Source: an uncultured Clostridia bacterium
Lineage (GTDB): Bacteria; Bacillota; Clostridia; Oscillospirales; Butyricicoccaceae
Assembly (NCBI GenBank): GCA_944375715.1
Contig: CALWAP010000002.1
Location: forward strand, 124,001 to 188,000
Length of the DNA stretch: 64,000 nucleotides
Direction: 5' to 3'
Shown: positions 26,124-35,746 of the stretch, piece by piece
Layout: every line of letters starts with the position of its first letter
Numbering within the stretch: position 1 is the first letter of the stretch
Made by a program: the position numbers and the translations under genes
Notes under the pieces: model-generated
Told to the model about the DNA's origin: nothing
Seen by the model: only the letters and a program-made list of their open reading frames with translations
The model's database searches: none

Positions 26124-27377
26124 ATGAGCTTTGATTTCAGTAAGGAGCTTTTAGATCTTGCCGGGAAAGCGGAGGAGCGTGCAGCCCTCCGCTTTCGGGC
26201 GATTGAGGAAGTTTCCTTTAAAAACACACAGAAAATAATGGAAGCCTTTGCCCGCCACAGGGTCTCGGAAACATATTTCCGCGGCACCACGGGCTACGGC
26301 TATGACGACCAGGGCCGGGACAGGCTGGAAGAAATATATGCCGATGTTTTCGGCTGCGAGGCGGCTTTGGTCCGCACCGGCTTTGTAAACGGTTCCCACG
26401 CCATTGCCTGCGGCATGTTCGCCTGCCTTTCAAAGGGCGGACTCCTTTTATCCCTTACGGGCAATGTCTACGACACCCTCCAGACCGTCACGGGCCAGCA
26501 CGGCCCGGAAAGCGGCACATTCCCCGATTACGGCCTGGGGTTTGATTATGTGGAGCTGAAAGACGGGCTGCCCGACTATGAGGCCATTGAAAAGCGCCTT
26601 GAATGTCCCGAAGTGACGGCCGTTTTCGTCCAGCGTTCCAGGGGATACGGCAGCCGCCACACCCTTTCGATAGACGAGATAGAAAGCCTGTGCAGCCTTG
26701 TAAAGTCCCTGCGTCCCGATGTGCCGATAATGGTTGACAACTGTTACGGAGAGTTCTGCGCCCTTAAAGAGCCGACCCAGGTAGGGGCCGACCTTATCTG
26801 CGGTTCCCTTATCAAAAACCCCGGCGGCGGCCTTGCCCCCATGGGAGGATATGTGGCCGGGAAAAAAGAGCTGGTCGAAAAAGCGGCCAACCGCCTGACC
26901 CTTCCCGGCATAGGGAAGGAATGCGGCGCCACGCTTGAGGTAAACCGCAGCCTTTACCAGGGCTTTTTCATGGCCCCCCACACGGTGGCCCAGGCTTTGA
27001 AGACAGCGGCATTCTGCACCGGCCTTCTGACCCTTTTGGGCTATGACGTGACACCGAAAGAGGACCGCGCCGGTCTTGATATTATCCACACCGTCAACTT
27101 CGGCGACCCCGAAAAACTCAAGGCCTTCTGCCGCGGCATACAGGCCGGCTCGCCGGTGGACGCCTTTGTCACGCCCGAGCCCTGGGACATGCCCGGCTAT
27201 GACGACCAGGTCATAATGGCGGCCGGGGCCTTTATCCAGGGGGCCTCCATCGAGCTTTCCTGCGATGGGCCCATGAGGCCGCCCTATACCGCCTTTATCC
27301 AGGGGGGGCTGACATATGAAAGCGGTAAATTGGGAATACTGACTGCCGTAAAGCACCTTCTTGAGCAGGGAATGTAA
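26124..27377 (+). CDS. Methionine-gamma-lyase-like PLP enzyme (aluminium-resistance family, COG4100)
   Basis: 417 residues, a full-length member of the fold-type I PLP family often annotated as aluminium resistance protein or cystathionine beta/methionine gamma-lyase-like. The N-terminus has RGTTGYGYDDQGRD; the likely PLP lysine is in CGSLIKNPGGG near residue 233; MVDNCYGEF carries the aspartate that contacts the cofactor. Real substrate unknown. It follows the four peptidases on the same strand, suggesting breakdown of an amino acid they release. Confidence 0.87.
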   Translation: MSFDFSKELLDLAGKAEERAALRFRAIEEVSFKNTQKIMEAFARHRVSETYFRGTTGYGYDDQGRDRLEEIYADVFGCEAALVRTGFVNGSHAIACGMFACLSKGGLLLSLTGNVYDTLQTVTGQHGPESGTFPDYGLGFDYVELKDGLPDYEAIEKRLECPEVTAVFVQRSRGYGSRHTLSIDEIESLCSLVKSLRPDVPIMVDNCYGEFCALKEPTQVGADLICGSLIKNPGGGLAPMGGYVAGKKELVEKAANRLTLPGIGKECGATLEVNRSLYQGFFMAPHTVAQALKTAAFCTGLLTLLGYDVTPKEDRAGLDIIHTVNFGDPEKLKAFCRGIQAGSPVDAFVTPEPWDMPGYDDQVIMAAGAFIQGASIELSCDGPMRPPYTAFIQGGLTYESGKLGILTAVKHLLEQGM

Positions 27378-27389
27378 GGAGGAAGCCAG

Positions 27390-28307
27390 ATGGAAGCCCT
27401 TCTGGAAAAGATCATAAAAGACTGCGCTCCGTATAAAACCCTGGGCAGGCCGGCTTCATATATACCAGAGCTTGCAAACGGCGATATAAACGACCTGGGG
27501 ATATATGTCACATGCAGCGACGGCCAGAGCTTTATGGCCGGCGATGCCTTGAAGCCCTTCACGATACAGAGTATTGTAAAGCCGATACTCCTGCTTTTGT
27601 GCCTGATGGACAACGGCCCCGACCTTGTCCGTGACAAAATAGGGGTCGAGGCTACGGGAAAACCATTTGACGCAATAAATGTCACCGAAGGCAGCCTTTC
27701 CAGCAGCCACCTCAACCCTATGGTCAACATGGGCGCCATACTGATGTGCACGATGATAAAGGGCCGGGACAGCGGCGAACGCTTTTCCCGCCTTTTGGAG
27801 CTGACAAGGCTTCTGGCAGACAACCCTTCAGTCGAACTTGACCAAAAGGTCTATCTTTCAGAAAAGCAGACGGGCAGCAAAAACAGGGCCCTGGCCTATC
27901 TTTTAAAGACCTACGGCATGATAGATGGCGACGTGGAGGAGATCCTTGACTGCTATTTCAAGGCCTGCTCAATCAAGGTCACCTGCAAAGACCTTGCCAA
28001 CATAGCCTTCACCTTTGCAAACCGCGGGCGCCATCCCCTTTCGGACAAAAGGCTGTTTCCCGCGGAATATGCCCACTTTGTAAACGCGGTTTTAGTTACC
28101 TGCGGCATGTATGACGGCTCGGGCGACTTTGCCGTCAAGGTCGGCGTCCCCGCCAAAAGCGGCGTCGGCGGCGGCATCATGGCCGTGTCCCCCACCAAAA
28201 TGGGCATAGGCATATTTTCCCCGGGTCTTGATTCAAAGGGCAACAGCATTGCTGGGATAAAGGTGCTGGAACAGCTTTCAAAAGAAATGTACCTCAGCAT
28301 TTTTTAA
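27390..28307 (+). CDS. glsA: Glutaminase
   Basis: 305 residues of the serine-dependent beta-lactamase-fold glutaminase family: glutamine to glutamate and ammonia. The catalytic Ser-x-x-Lys is in FTIQSIVKPI near residue 56-59; NPMVNMGAI and GVPAKSGVGGGI are the other signature blocks. Last gene of the plus-strand row that began with murD, 12 bases after the PLP enzyme with AAGGAGG before the ATG. Confidence 0.95.
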   Translation: MEALLEKIIKDCAPYKTLGRPASYIPELANGDINDLGIYVTCSDGQSFMAGDALKPFTIQSIVKPILLLLCLMDNGPDLVRDKIGVEATGKPFDAINVTEGSLSSSHLNPMVNMGAILMCTMIKGRDSGERFSRLLELTRLLADNPSVELDQKVYLSEKQTGSKNRALAYLLKTYGMIDGDVEEILDCYFKACSIKVTCKDLANIAFTFANRGRHPLSDKRLFPAEYAHFVNAVLVTCGMYDGSGDFAVKVGVPAKSGVGGGIMAVSPTKMGIGIFSPGLDSKGNSIAGIKVLEQLSKEMYLSIF

Positions 28308-28343
28308 CCCCCTTAGGAGGCAAAAACTCCCGTTTTGAAACGG

Positions 28344-28377
28344 AAAAAGGCCGCAGCCATATGGCTGCGGCCTTTTT
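28344..28377. terminator. Bidirectional terminator between glsA and the serine operon
   Basis: AAAAAGGCCGCAGCC and its complement around ATAT, a 15-bp stem with A and T runs, between converging genes. Confidence 0.92.
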
Positions 28378-28387
28378 ATTTTTGGTT

Positions 28388-29629
28388 TTATCTCAGCTCG
28401 TGAATGAATATGCCGGAAAGCAGCTTGGGCTCGAACCATGTGCTCTTGGGCGGCATGATCTTGCCGGCGTCAGCTATATTCATCAGGTCCTCGATGGAGG
28501 TGGGATACATGGCGAACGCCACGGTCATGCCCTCCTTGACCCTTCTCTCCAGCTCGCCTAAGCCGCGGATACCGCCGACAAAGTCGATGCGCTTGTCGGT
28601 GCGGGGATCTCCGATGCCTAAAATAGGATGGAGCAGGTTGTCCTGAAGGATGGAAACATCCAGCTGTGCCACGACATCATTCTTGTCAAATGTGCCCTCC
28701 TTGGCCGCAAGCTTATACCACTTGCCGTCAAGGTACATGCCGAAGGTATGTTTCTCCGAAGGATGGTACTGACCCTCGCCCTTCTCCTCGACCGTGAACT
28801 TCTCGCCCACAGCCTTGAGGAAGCCTTCCTTGTCAAGGCCGTTCAAGTCGGCCACGACGCGGTTGTAATCCATAATTTCAAGCTGATCGTCGGGGAACAG
28901 AACGCAGAGGAAATAGTTGAACTCCTCCTCACCCGTATAATCGGGGAATTGGCAGCGGCGCTTGCGGGCCACCCTTACGGCGCTGGCGCAGCGGTGATGG
29001 CCGTCAGCTATATAAAGGGCGGGTGTTTCGGCAAATGCCTTTTCTATGACCTCTTTGCAGTGGGGGCAGCTGATGACCCAGACGGTCTGCTGCACATTGT
29101 CGCCCACAAAGTCATAAACGGGGGCGTTCTTGGCCATCGTGTCGTTTACGACCTCGTTGATGGCGTCGTTGGACTTGTATGTCAGGAAGATGGGGCCGGT
29201 ATTGGCATTGCAGATGTCGACATGGTTGCACCTGTCATCCTCCTTCTTGGCCAATGTCAGCTCATGCTTTTTGACGACATTATTGATATAATCGTCAACG
29301 CTGGCGCAGCCGACTATGCCTATCTGGGCCCTGCCGTTCATGACCTGCTTGTAGATATAATAGCAGGGCTTTTCGTCCTGGATATAAACGCCGTCCTTCT
29401 TCATCTGATGAAGCTTATGGGAAGCTTCCTCATAAACTGCCTGGGCATAAGGATCGGAGCCCTTGGGGAAGGACATCTCGGCCCTGTCAATGCGCATAAA
29501 GGAATAGGGATTGTCCTTTACATACTCGATGGCCTCTTCGGTATCCATAACGTCGTAAGGCAGAGCCGCCACTTTGGAAACCAGCTCAGGGGTGGGGCGC
29601 ACCGCCTTAAAGGGTCTTACTACTGCCAT
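28388..29629 (-). CDS. DUF1015 family protein of the serine operon
   Basis: 413 residues, full DUF1015 length. The N-terminus has RPFKAVRP and LPYDVMDTEEA; a central IADGHHRCASA at residues 207-217 is the strongest motif and resembles the DGHHR loop of ParB/SerK-like enzymes. A CxxC (CPHC) lies at 188-191. It follows serC and serA by 21 bases on the same strand, and no phosphoserine phosphatase gene is in the window. A role in the last step of serine synthesis or in serine phosphorylation is therefore worth testing; this is inference from motif and context. Confidence 0.88.
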   Translation of the reverse strand: MAVVRPFKAVRPTPELVSKVAALPYDVMDTEEAIEYVKDNPYSFMRIDRAEMSFPKGSDPYAQAVYEEASHKLHQMKKDGVYIQDEKPCYYIYKQVMNGRAQIGIVGCASVDDYINNVVKKHELTLAKKEDDRCNHVDICNANTGPIFLTYKSNDAINEVVNDTMAKNAPVYDFVGDNVQQTVWVISCPHCKEVIEKAFAETPALYIADGHHRCASAVRVARKRRCQFPDYTGEEEFNYFLCVLFPDDQLEIMDYNRVVADLNGLDKEGFLKAVGEKFTVEEKGEGQYHPSEKHTFGMYLDGKWYKLAAKEGTFDKNDVVAQLDVSILQDNLLHPILGIGDPRTDKRIDFVGGIRGLGELERRVKEGMTVAFAMYPTSIEDLMNIADAGKIMPPKSTWFEPKLLSGIFIHELR

Positions 29630-29650
29630 GTTGGGTATTCTCCTTTAGCC

Positions 29651-30556
29651 TTATTTCTGGAAATTGCTGATAATGTCGACGATCTCCATGCCGATCCTGC
29701 CCTGTGCTTCCTTGGTGGAGCCGCCGATATGGGGGGTCAGGGAGATCTTGGGGTTATTCATGATCCTCTCGCACTTAAGAGGCTCGGAAGCGAAAACATC
29801 CAAAGCGGCGCCAGCCAGCTTACCGGCGTCAAGGGCGTCGCAAAGGGCTTCTTCGCAAATCAGTCCGCCGCGGGCGGTATTGATTATGTAAGCCGTGGGC
29901 TTCATAAGGGAAAGCAGCTCAGCGTTGATAACCGGCTTGCCGTCGGGGGCAGCGGGAATATGGAGGGAAACGAAGTCGGCGTTCTTAAGGACCTCTTCCT
30001 GGCTCATAAAGGTGTACTCATCAAGGCCGGGAACGGCGCCGATGATGTCGGTGTAAATAACCTTCATGCCGAGAGCCGTAGCCCTCTTTGCAAGAGCCCT
30101 GGAGATGCGGCCCATGCCGATAAGACCCAGCGTCTTGCCGTTGAGCTCAACGCCTTCATACTGCTTTTTATTCCACTCACCGTTGCGCATGGTGTGGTTG
30201 GAAATGCCGATGAAACGGGCAAGGGCCAGCATATGGCCCAGGGCCAGCTCGGCAACCGACTCGGAGGAAGCCTTGGGGGTATTGGTGACCTTTATACCGT
30301 TGGCCTCGGCATACTTGACATCGATATTGTCAACGCCGACGCCGCCGCGGATAACCAGCTTCAGGTTGCCGCCCTTGGCCTCGTCTATGATATTCTCACG
30401 GATCTTGGTCTTGGACCTTACAACGACGACATCAAAGTCCCTGAGGGCCTTGCCCAGCTCCTCAGGCTCATAGAAATGCTCGACTACTTCATGGCCCAGC
30501 TCTTTAAGCTTCGCCATCGCGGTCTTATCCATGCCGTCGGTAACAAGAATGCGCAT
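29651..30556 (-). CDS. serA: D-3-phosphoglycerate dehydrogenase, short form
   Basis: 301 residues, the short form without an ACT or intervening domain, so probably not feedback-inhibited through ACT by serine. NAD-binding loop GLIGMGRIS near 145, catalytic arginine in TARGGLI, and the HIGGST histidine. First step of serine synthesis. Start chosen at 30556 because AAGGAG lies just upstream of this ATG; an ATG 18 bases earlier contains that site in its coding sequence. Middle gene of serC-serA-DUF1015. Confidence 0.95.
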   Translation of the reverse strand: MRILVTDGMDKTAMAKLKELGHEVVEHFYEPEELGKALRDFDVVVVRSKTKIRENIIDEAKGGNLKLVIRGGVGVDNIDVKYAEANGIKVTNTPKASSESVAELALGHMLALARFIGISNHTMRNGEWNKKQYEGVELNGKTLGLIGMGRISRALAKRATALGMKVIYTDIIGAVPGLDEYTFMSQEEVLKNADFVSLHIPAAPDGKPVINAELLSLMKPTAYIINTARGGLICEEALCDALDAGKLAGAALDVFASEPLKCERIMNNPKISLTPHIGGSTKEAQGRIGMEIVDIISNFQK

Positions 30557-30611
30557 ATTTAAAATCTCCTTCATTAATTTTTACACTGCTTTTTGTTTTA
30601 CGGGAAAAAGC

Positions 30612-31700
30612 TTATTTGTGCTCCTCTTCAAACTTCTTGAGGAAAGCAACCAGGGCTTCAACACCCTCCTTGGGCATAGCATTGTAGATCGAAGCGCGCA
30701 GGCCGCCGACCGACTTGTGGCCCTTGAGGTTGTCAAATCCGGCAGCTTCGGAAGCCTTGACGACTTCGGCGTCCATCTCCTTGGAGCCGGCGGTAAAGGT
30801 AACGTTCATGACTGAACGGTCCTCAGGCCTTACGGAGCTGACAAACAGCTTGGAGCTGTCAAGGAAGTCATAAAGGACCTTGGCCTTGTCTTCGTTGATC
30901 TCCTGGATAGCCTTAAGGCCGCCTATGGATTTGAGGTACTTGAAGACCTTGCCGCAGCAGTAGATAGCCCAGCAGTTAGGCGTATTATACATGGAGCCGT
31001 TATCGGCATGGGTCTTGTAGCTGAGATAAATGGGAGCCTTGGGATCCAGATCCTCACGGATAAGATCCTCACGGATAATGACGACAGCCATGCCGGCAGG
31101 GCCTACATTCTTCTGCACGCCTGCCCAGATAAGGCCGTAATCGGAAACGTTGCAAGGACGGGAAAGGAACATGGAGGACTGATCGGAGACCAGCACATGG
31201 CCCTTGGTATCAGGCAGCTTGTGGAAAGTTGTGCCGTTTATGGTTTCGTTCTCGCAGATATAGACATAATCGCAATTCTCGGGGATGTCGAGATTGGAGC
31301 AGTCGGGGATATAGGAGAAGTTCTTGTCGGCCGAGGAAGCGACTATCTTGACCTCGCCGTACTTCTTGGCTTCGGCAATGGCCTTCTTGGACCAGGAACC
31401 GGTCTCAATATAGGCGGCAACGCCGTTCTTCATCAGGTTGATGGGCACCATTGCAAACTCCAATGTGCCGCCGCCCTGGACAAAGAGCACCTTGTAATTG
31501 TCGGGAATGCCCATCAGCTCACGCAGGTCGGCCTCGGCCTCATCGGCAATTTCCTGGAAGACCTTGGAGCGGTGGCTCATTTCCATAACGCACATACCGG
31601 AACCTTTGTAGTTCATCATCTCGTCGCGGATCTCCTCCAGGACGGGTTCCGGCATCATGGCAGGACCGGCAGAAAAATTAAAGGAACGATTGTACTTCAT
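30612..31700 (-). CDS. serC: Phosphoserine aminotransferase
   Basis: 362 residues, fold-type I PLP transaminase: 3-phosphohydroxypyruvate to phosphoserine. It begins with FNFSAGPAMMP; QGGGTLEF binds the cofactor phosphate; the PLP lysine is in WAGVQKNVGPAG near residue 197. A 15-base exact tandem duplication (31049-31078) encodes LIRED twice; it keeps frame. AGGAGG before the ATG. First gene of the serine operon. Confidence 0.96.
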   Translation of the reverse strand: MKYNRSFNFSAGPAMMPEPVLEEIRDEMMNYKGSGMCVMEMSHRSKVFQEIADEAEADLRELMGIPDNYKVLFVQGGGTLEFAMVPINLMKNGVAAYIETGSWSKKAIAEAKKYGEVKIVASSADKNFSYIPDCSNLDIPENCDYVYICENETINGTTFHKLPDTKGHVLVSDQSSMFLSRPCNVSDYGLIWAGVQKNVGPAGMAVVIIREDLIREDLDPKAPIYLSYKTHADNGSMYNTPNCWAIYCCGKVFKYLKSIGGLKAIQEINEDKAKVLYDFLDSSKLFVSSVRPEDRSVMNVTFTAGSKEMDAEVVKASEAAGFDNLKGHKSVGGLRASIYNAMPKEGVEALVAFLKKFEEEHK

Positions 31701-31802
31701 TTTTGTTTTCCTCCTGTTTTGTCAACATTTTTTAGGATGTTTTGCTGCTGCCATAAACATTCTATTCCCTATTTGCCGTAAAGTCAAAAATAATTTTGCT
31801 TT

Positions 31803-31821
31803 ACTTGTCTTACCGACAAGT
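31803..31821. promoter_or_regulatory. ACTTGTC-N5-GACAAGT dyad in the serC / cysK-like divergent region
   Basis: A perfect 7-base inverted repeat in the middle of the 265-base divergent intergenic region. Its position suits an operator for one or both directions. The remaining sequence is AT-rich; I could not assign clear -35/-10 pairs. Confidence 0.5.
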
Positions 31822-31965
31822 ATATACTAACATTAATAAAGATTTTAAGCAACCTTGTTTTGGCATTTTCTCGGTTTTGCGGCTTTTCTTAAGAAAAAAA
31901 CATGTGTTTTTGTCGGTATTTTCCGTTAAAACCAGGAAAGATGCTCCGGACAGCGGTGCGGAAGA

Positions 31966-32889
31966 ATGAAGATGTTGACTACAATAAGCGATATGGCCGG
32001 GAATACCCCCCTTGTGCCGCTCAGGGCTTTGGGGGCCTTTTATTCATGCCATGGGGAAATTTACGCCAAATGCGAGTTTTTTTCTCCCGGCGGCAGCGTA
32101 AAAGACCGTACGGCACATTATGTCATATCGAAAGCTTTAGAAGCCGGCTCTTTGGAAAAGGGCGGGCACGTAATATGTCTTTCGGGCGGCAACGGGGGCA
32201 TTTCCTCCGCAATGGTCTGCGCCCGCCTGGGCCTTTCCTGCACCGTAGTTGCGTCCGACAACATCTCCCTTTATGATATGCGTCATATAAGGGCCTTCGG
32301 CGCAGATATACTTATGACAGCGGCAAAGCTGGGGCTGGAAGGGGTAAGACGCAAGGCTCTGGAGGTGCAGAAACAAAGGGGCGGCTTTATTTACGACCAA
32401 TTTTCCGATCCCCTGTGCCCCGAGGCCCACCGCAAAACCACCGCTCCGGAGATAATCTCCGCCCTGCCCGTTATCGACTGCTTCATTTCGGGCATCGGCA
32501 CGGGGGCCACCGTGACAGGCTGCGGGGAATATATTAAAATGATGTGCCCCGACTGCATAATAGCCGGCGTCGAGCCCTATGACAGCCCCGTCCTTTCGGG
32601 CGGCCTGCCGGGATACCATGTGCTTACGGGCATAGGCGCGGGTTTTGTGCCCGAAGTCCTCAACCGCTTCATACTCGACAGCGTTATAAGGGTGCGGACA
32701 CCCGACGCGCTGGAGCTTTCAAGGCGTCTTGCCCTTCTGGAAGGGCTTTTATGCGGCCCATCTTCAGGTGCGGCTCTGGCGGCGGCCGTATCGATAGCCC
32801 AGGACCCCTCTTTTGAAAACAAAAAAGCCGTCGTCATACTCCCCGACCGCGGGGAGCCGTATCTTGACAGAGAAATATACCATAAATAG
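31966..32889 (+). CDS. Cysteine synthase-like PLP enzyme (fold type II)
   Basis: 307 residues. PLP lysine in SPGGSVKDRTA near residue 46; GIGTGATVTG is the phosphate loop; CGPSSGAALAAA holds the C-terminal serine that contacts the pyridine. The substrate-binding loop, TSGNTG in true cysteine synthases, reads LSGGNGGISS here, so the substrate may not be O-acetylserine. Start uncertain: ATG at 31966 or 31972 after GGAAG. It sits 24 bases upstream of metK and divergent from serC, hence a likely sulfur or serine link. Confidence 0.8.
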   Translation: MKMLTTISDMAGNTPLVPLRALGAFYSCHGEIYAKCEFFSPGGSVKDRTAHYVISKALEAGSLEKGGHVICLSGGNGGISSAMVCARLGLSCTVVASDNISLYDMRHIRAFGADILMTAAKLGLEGVRRKALEVQKQRGGFIYDQFSDPLCPEAHRKTTAPEIISALPVIDCFISGIGTGATVTGCGEYIKMMCPDCIIAGVEPYDSPVLSGGLPGYHVLTGIGAGFVPEVLNRFILDSVIRVRTPDALELSRRLALLEGLLCGPSSGAALAAAVSIAQDPSFENKKAVVILPDRGEPYLDREIYHK

Positions 32890-32913
32890 CGACTAAGGAA
32901 GGAAAATGATTTT

Positions 32914-34101
32914 ATGCGCAACAAACTGTTCACCTCGGAAAGCGTGACCGAAGGACATCCCGACAAAGTATGCGATCAGGTATCCGATGCCGTTCTGGAC
33001 GCTGTTCTGCAGCAGGACCGCTGGGCCAGGGTGGCATGTGAGACTGTGGCTACCACCGGCATGATAATGGTCATGGGAGAAATGTCCACCGATTGTTATG
33101 TCGATATCCCCAGCATAGTAAGGAAAACGGTCAGGGACATCGGATATACCGACGCCTCTTACGGTTTTGACTATAAGACCTGCTCGGTGCTGACCGCTAT
33201 CGACGAGCAGTCCTCGGACATCGCAATGGGCGTTGACAGCGCCCTGGAGCACCGCGCTGACAGCTCCGACCCCTTTGACACGGTGGGCGCCGGCGACCAG
33301 GGCATGGTATTCGGCTATGCCTGCCGCGAAACGCCTCAGCTTATGCCGGCACCGATAGTGTATGCCCACGCGCTGGCCAGGCGCCTGGCCGAAGTCAGGA
33401 AAAGCGCCCTTCTGCCTTTTATCCTGCCCGACGGCAAATCCCAGGTGACATTTGAGTACGACGAAAACGGCAGGCCTTTCCGTATCGACGCCGTTGTTAT
33501 CTCGACCCAGCACTCCGACAGCGTCCAGATTGTGACCCTTAGGGAAGCCGTCATGGAGGAGGTCATTAAAAAGACCCTGCCCCATGAGCTTCTTGACAAA
33601 GACACCAAGTATTATATAAACCCCACCGGCAGGTTCGTCATCGGAGGTCCCCAGGGGGACAGCGGCCTTACGGGCAGGAAGATAATAGTCGACTCCTACG
33701 GCGGCTATTCCCGCCACGGCGGCGGCGCTTTTTCGGGCAAGGACCCCACCAAGGTCGACCGCAGCGGCGCTTATATGGCAAGATATGCCGCAAAGAATAT
33801 CGTGGCGTCGGGCCTTGCGGACAAATGCGAGATAGAGCTGGCATACGCCATCGGCGTGGCGCGGCCCGTATCGGTATTTGTCGAGACCTTCGGCACGGGC
33901 AAGGCCGATCCCATGGAGATCTCCAAAGCTGTGCGTGAAATATTTGACCTGCGTCCCGCCGCAATTATTGAACATCTCAACCTGCGCCGGCCAATTTACA
34001 GGCAGACGGCGGCCTACGGCCACTTTGGCCGCGACGATCTCGACCTGCCCTGGGAGAGGCTGGACAAGGCGGAAGAACTCAAAAAGAGGTTCAACATATA
34101 A
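32914..34101 (+). CDS. metK: S-adenosylmethionine synthetase
   Basis: 395 residues. Family motifs: [13 protein letters not shown] at the start, the [12 protein letters not shown] loop, and [16 protein letters not shown]. Makes SAM from methionine and ATP. AAGGAAGG precedes the ATG. Operon with the cysteine synthase-like gene upstream and the M19 dipeptidase 22 bases downstream. Confidence 0.97.
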   Translation: MRNKLFTSESVTEGHPDKVCDQVSDAVLDAVLQQDRWARVACETVATTGMIMVMGEMSTDCYVDIPSIVRKTVRDIGYTDASYGFDYKTCSVLTAIDEQSSDIAMGVDSALEHRADSSDPFDTVGAGDQGMVFGYACRETPQLMPAPIVYAHALARRLAEVRKSALLPFILPDGKSQVTFEYDENGRPFRIDAVVISTQHSDSVQIVTLREAVMEEVIKKTLPHELLDKDTKYYINPTGRFVIGGPQGDSGLTGRKIIVDSYGGYSRHGGGAFSGKDPTKVDRSGAYMARYAAKNIVASGLADKCEIELAYAIGVARPVSVFVETFGTGKADPMEISKAVREIFDLRPAAIIEHLNLRRPIYRQTAAYGHFGRDDLDLPWERLDKAEELKKRFNI

Positions 34102-34123
34102 AAAAGAAACGGAGGAAGGCAAA

Positions 34124-35104
34124 ATGATGAGGATAATCGACTTTCACTGCGACACCATGGGCGAAAGAATCGCCCGCAGCGAAGGCAAGGTGCCTTTGAG
34201 GCATAATGACTGCCATATCTCGCTGGAAAAGATGCTCAAAGGCGGCGCTTTGGCGCAGTTCTTCGCCATCTGGATCCCCTTGGAGGATACCGCCCAAAAG
34301 CTGGGAGTAACTATGCCGCCCTACGAGTATTTCAACTTTGTATACCAGAAATATCTGGAGGAAATGGAGAAAAACAAGGACATCATAGCCCCGGCTTTCT
34401 GCCTTGATGATATCAAGAAAAACAGGGAAAACGGACTTATGTCCTCGGTACTGTCTATTGAGGACAGCGTGCCGTTGGAAGGCAAGGCCGAAAGGCTCGA
34501 CGAATTTTACAAAAAGGGCGTCAGGCTGATGAGTCTGACCTGGAACTATGAAAACTCGGTGGCCTATCCCAACTCCGATGATCCTGAGATAATGAAAAAA
34601 GGTCTTAAGCCCTTCGGCATAGAAACTGTCGAGCGAATGAACGAAATGGGAATGATAGTCGACATTTCACATCTGTCGGACGGCGGCATATATGATGTTT
34701 TCAAGTATACCAAAAAGCCCATTGTCGCTTCTCACTCAAACGCACGTGGCTGCTGCAATCACAGGCGCAACCTGACCGATGACATGCTCAGGCTGCTGGG
34801 TGAAAACGGCGGCCTGACCGGCCTTAATTACTGCGCCCCCTTCATGAGCGCCGAGGCTGAGAAAAACAACCTGACCACCTGCGAGGACATCGTCCGCCAG
34901 GCCCTTTATATCAAGAACAAGGCAGGCATCGACGCATTGGCCTTCGGCTCAGACTTTGACGGCATCGGCAACGAGCTGGATTTCGGCGACTATTCGGGCA
35001 TGCCCAAGGTCATCGAGGCTTTGGAAAAGCACTTCACCCCCGACGAAATAGACAAGATCTGCTGGAAAAATGCCTACCGTGTCATTGGCGAAAGCATGAA
35101 ATAA
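34124..35104 (+). CDS. M19 family (membrane-dipeptidase type) metallopeptidase
   Basis: 326 residues from ATG at 34124, with GGAGG eight bases upstream; the frame is open far into metK but only this start has a site. Zinc ligands: FHCDTMGE at residues 6-13, the bridging glutamate in SIEDSVP, histidines in VDISHLSD and ASHSNARGCCNHRRNL, and an aspartate in GSDFDGIG. M19 enzymes cleave dipeptides, often with a D-residue. No signal peptide here, so cytoplasmic. Confidence 0.93.
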   Translation: MMRIIDFHCDTMGERIARSEGKVPLRHNDCHISLEKMLKGGALAQFFAIWIPLEDTAQKLGVTMPPYEYFNFVYQKYLEEMEKNKDIIAPAFCLDDIKKNRENGLMSSVLSIEDSVPLEGKAERLDEFYKKGVRLMSLTWNYENSVAYPNSDDPEIMKKGLKPFGIETVERMNEMGMIVDISHLSDGGIYDVFKYTKKPIVASHSNARGCCNHRRNLTDDMLRLLGENGGLTGLNYCAPFMSAEAEKNNLTTCEDIVRQALYIKNKAGIDALAFGSDFDGIGNELDFGDYSGMPKVIEALEKHFTPDEIDKICWKNAYRVIGESMK

Positions 35105-35143
35105 AAAACAAAACGGGCGGAAATTCCGCCCGTTTTGTTTTTT
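35104..35143. terminator. Bidirectional terminator
   Basis: AACAAAACGGGCGG / CCGCCCGTTTTGTT with A and T runs between the converging M19 and YcxB-like genes. Confidence 0.92.
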
Positions 35144-35633
35144 ATCTGTATCCCCTGACCCTGCTCTTAAGGAAAGCCTTAAGGCCGTCTACATCCTCAC
35201 AGCAGCTCTTTTTAAGGGGCAGCGCGTCCTGGTTTGTCAGGAAGAATATCAAAAACCTTTTGCTCTCTTCCAGCGAGTATATCTGTGAATACTTTATTTT
35301 CCGCTGGGTTTTCATTTCCTCGGTCTTTATGCCGACCTTTTCATCATAAAAGGCATAATTTATCGTTTCTGTCTTTTTGCCCATATGGTTTTTGTTGCTT
35401 TTCTCCGTTAAAAAGGCAACCGCGCCCAACGCCAGAAAATCAAAGGCAACAAAGTACAAAGCCGCTCTTGGCACATAAAGCCCGCCGGGGCCAAAGCTGA
35501 ACAATACTGCCGCCATAAGCGCTATAAGGTTGCAGCCTAAAACCACCTTGGGGTTTTTGAAAAATACGGCATAATAAAGAAAGCGCCTGTAATCACCCTT
35601 AGTCATGACGCTTTCGACACTGTATTGGGGCAT
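35142..35633 (-). CDS. YcxB-like membrane protein
   Basis: 163 residues from ATG at 35633 (GGAGG site). Two adjacent hydrophobic segments at about 30-70 (VVLGCNLIALMAAVLF and ALYFVAFDFLALGAVAFL), then a soluble beta-rich C-terminal part with INYAFYDEKVGIKTEE and KIKYSQIYSLEESKRFLIFF, the pattern of YcxB-like domains. Function unknown. Confidence 0.75.
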   Translation of the reverse strand: MPQYSVESVMTKGDYRRFLYYAVFFKNPKVVLGCNLIALMAAVLFSFGPGGLYVPRAALYFVAFDFLALGAVAFLTEKSNKNHMGKKTETINYAFYDEKVGIKTEEMKTQRKIKYSQIYSLEESKRFLIFFLTNQDALPLKKSCCEDVDGLKAFLKSRVRGYR

Positions 35634-35746
35634 ACTTTTTCCTCCGCTGTCATTTTTAAAAGCCCGGGCCACATTGCTTTTTGGCTCCTTTAGGCATTAT
35701 AATTATTATAGCTGAAACACAGGCAAAAAGAAAGGGGCTGATTTAT

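Noticed and set aside
28628..30562. 644-codon open frame on the plus strand
   Set aside because: It is antisense across both the DUF1015 gene and serA, two certain genes.
31049..31078. 15-base exact tandem duplication in serC
   Set aside because: It keeps the frame, lies in a surface loop after the PLP lysine, and the IREDLIRED-type wording is, as far as I recall, normal for clostridial SerC; not a sign of damage.
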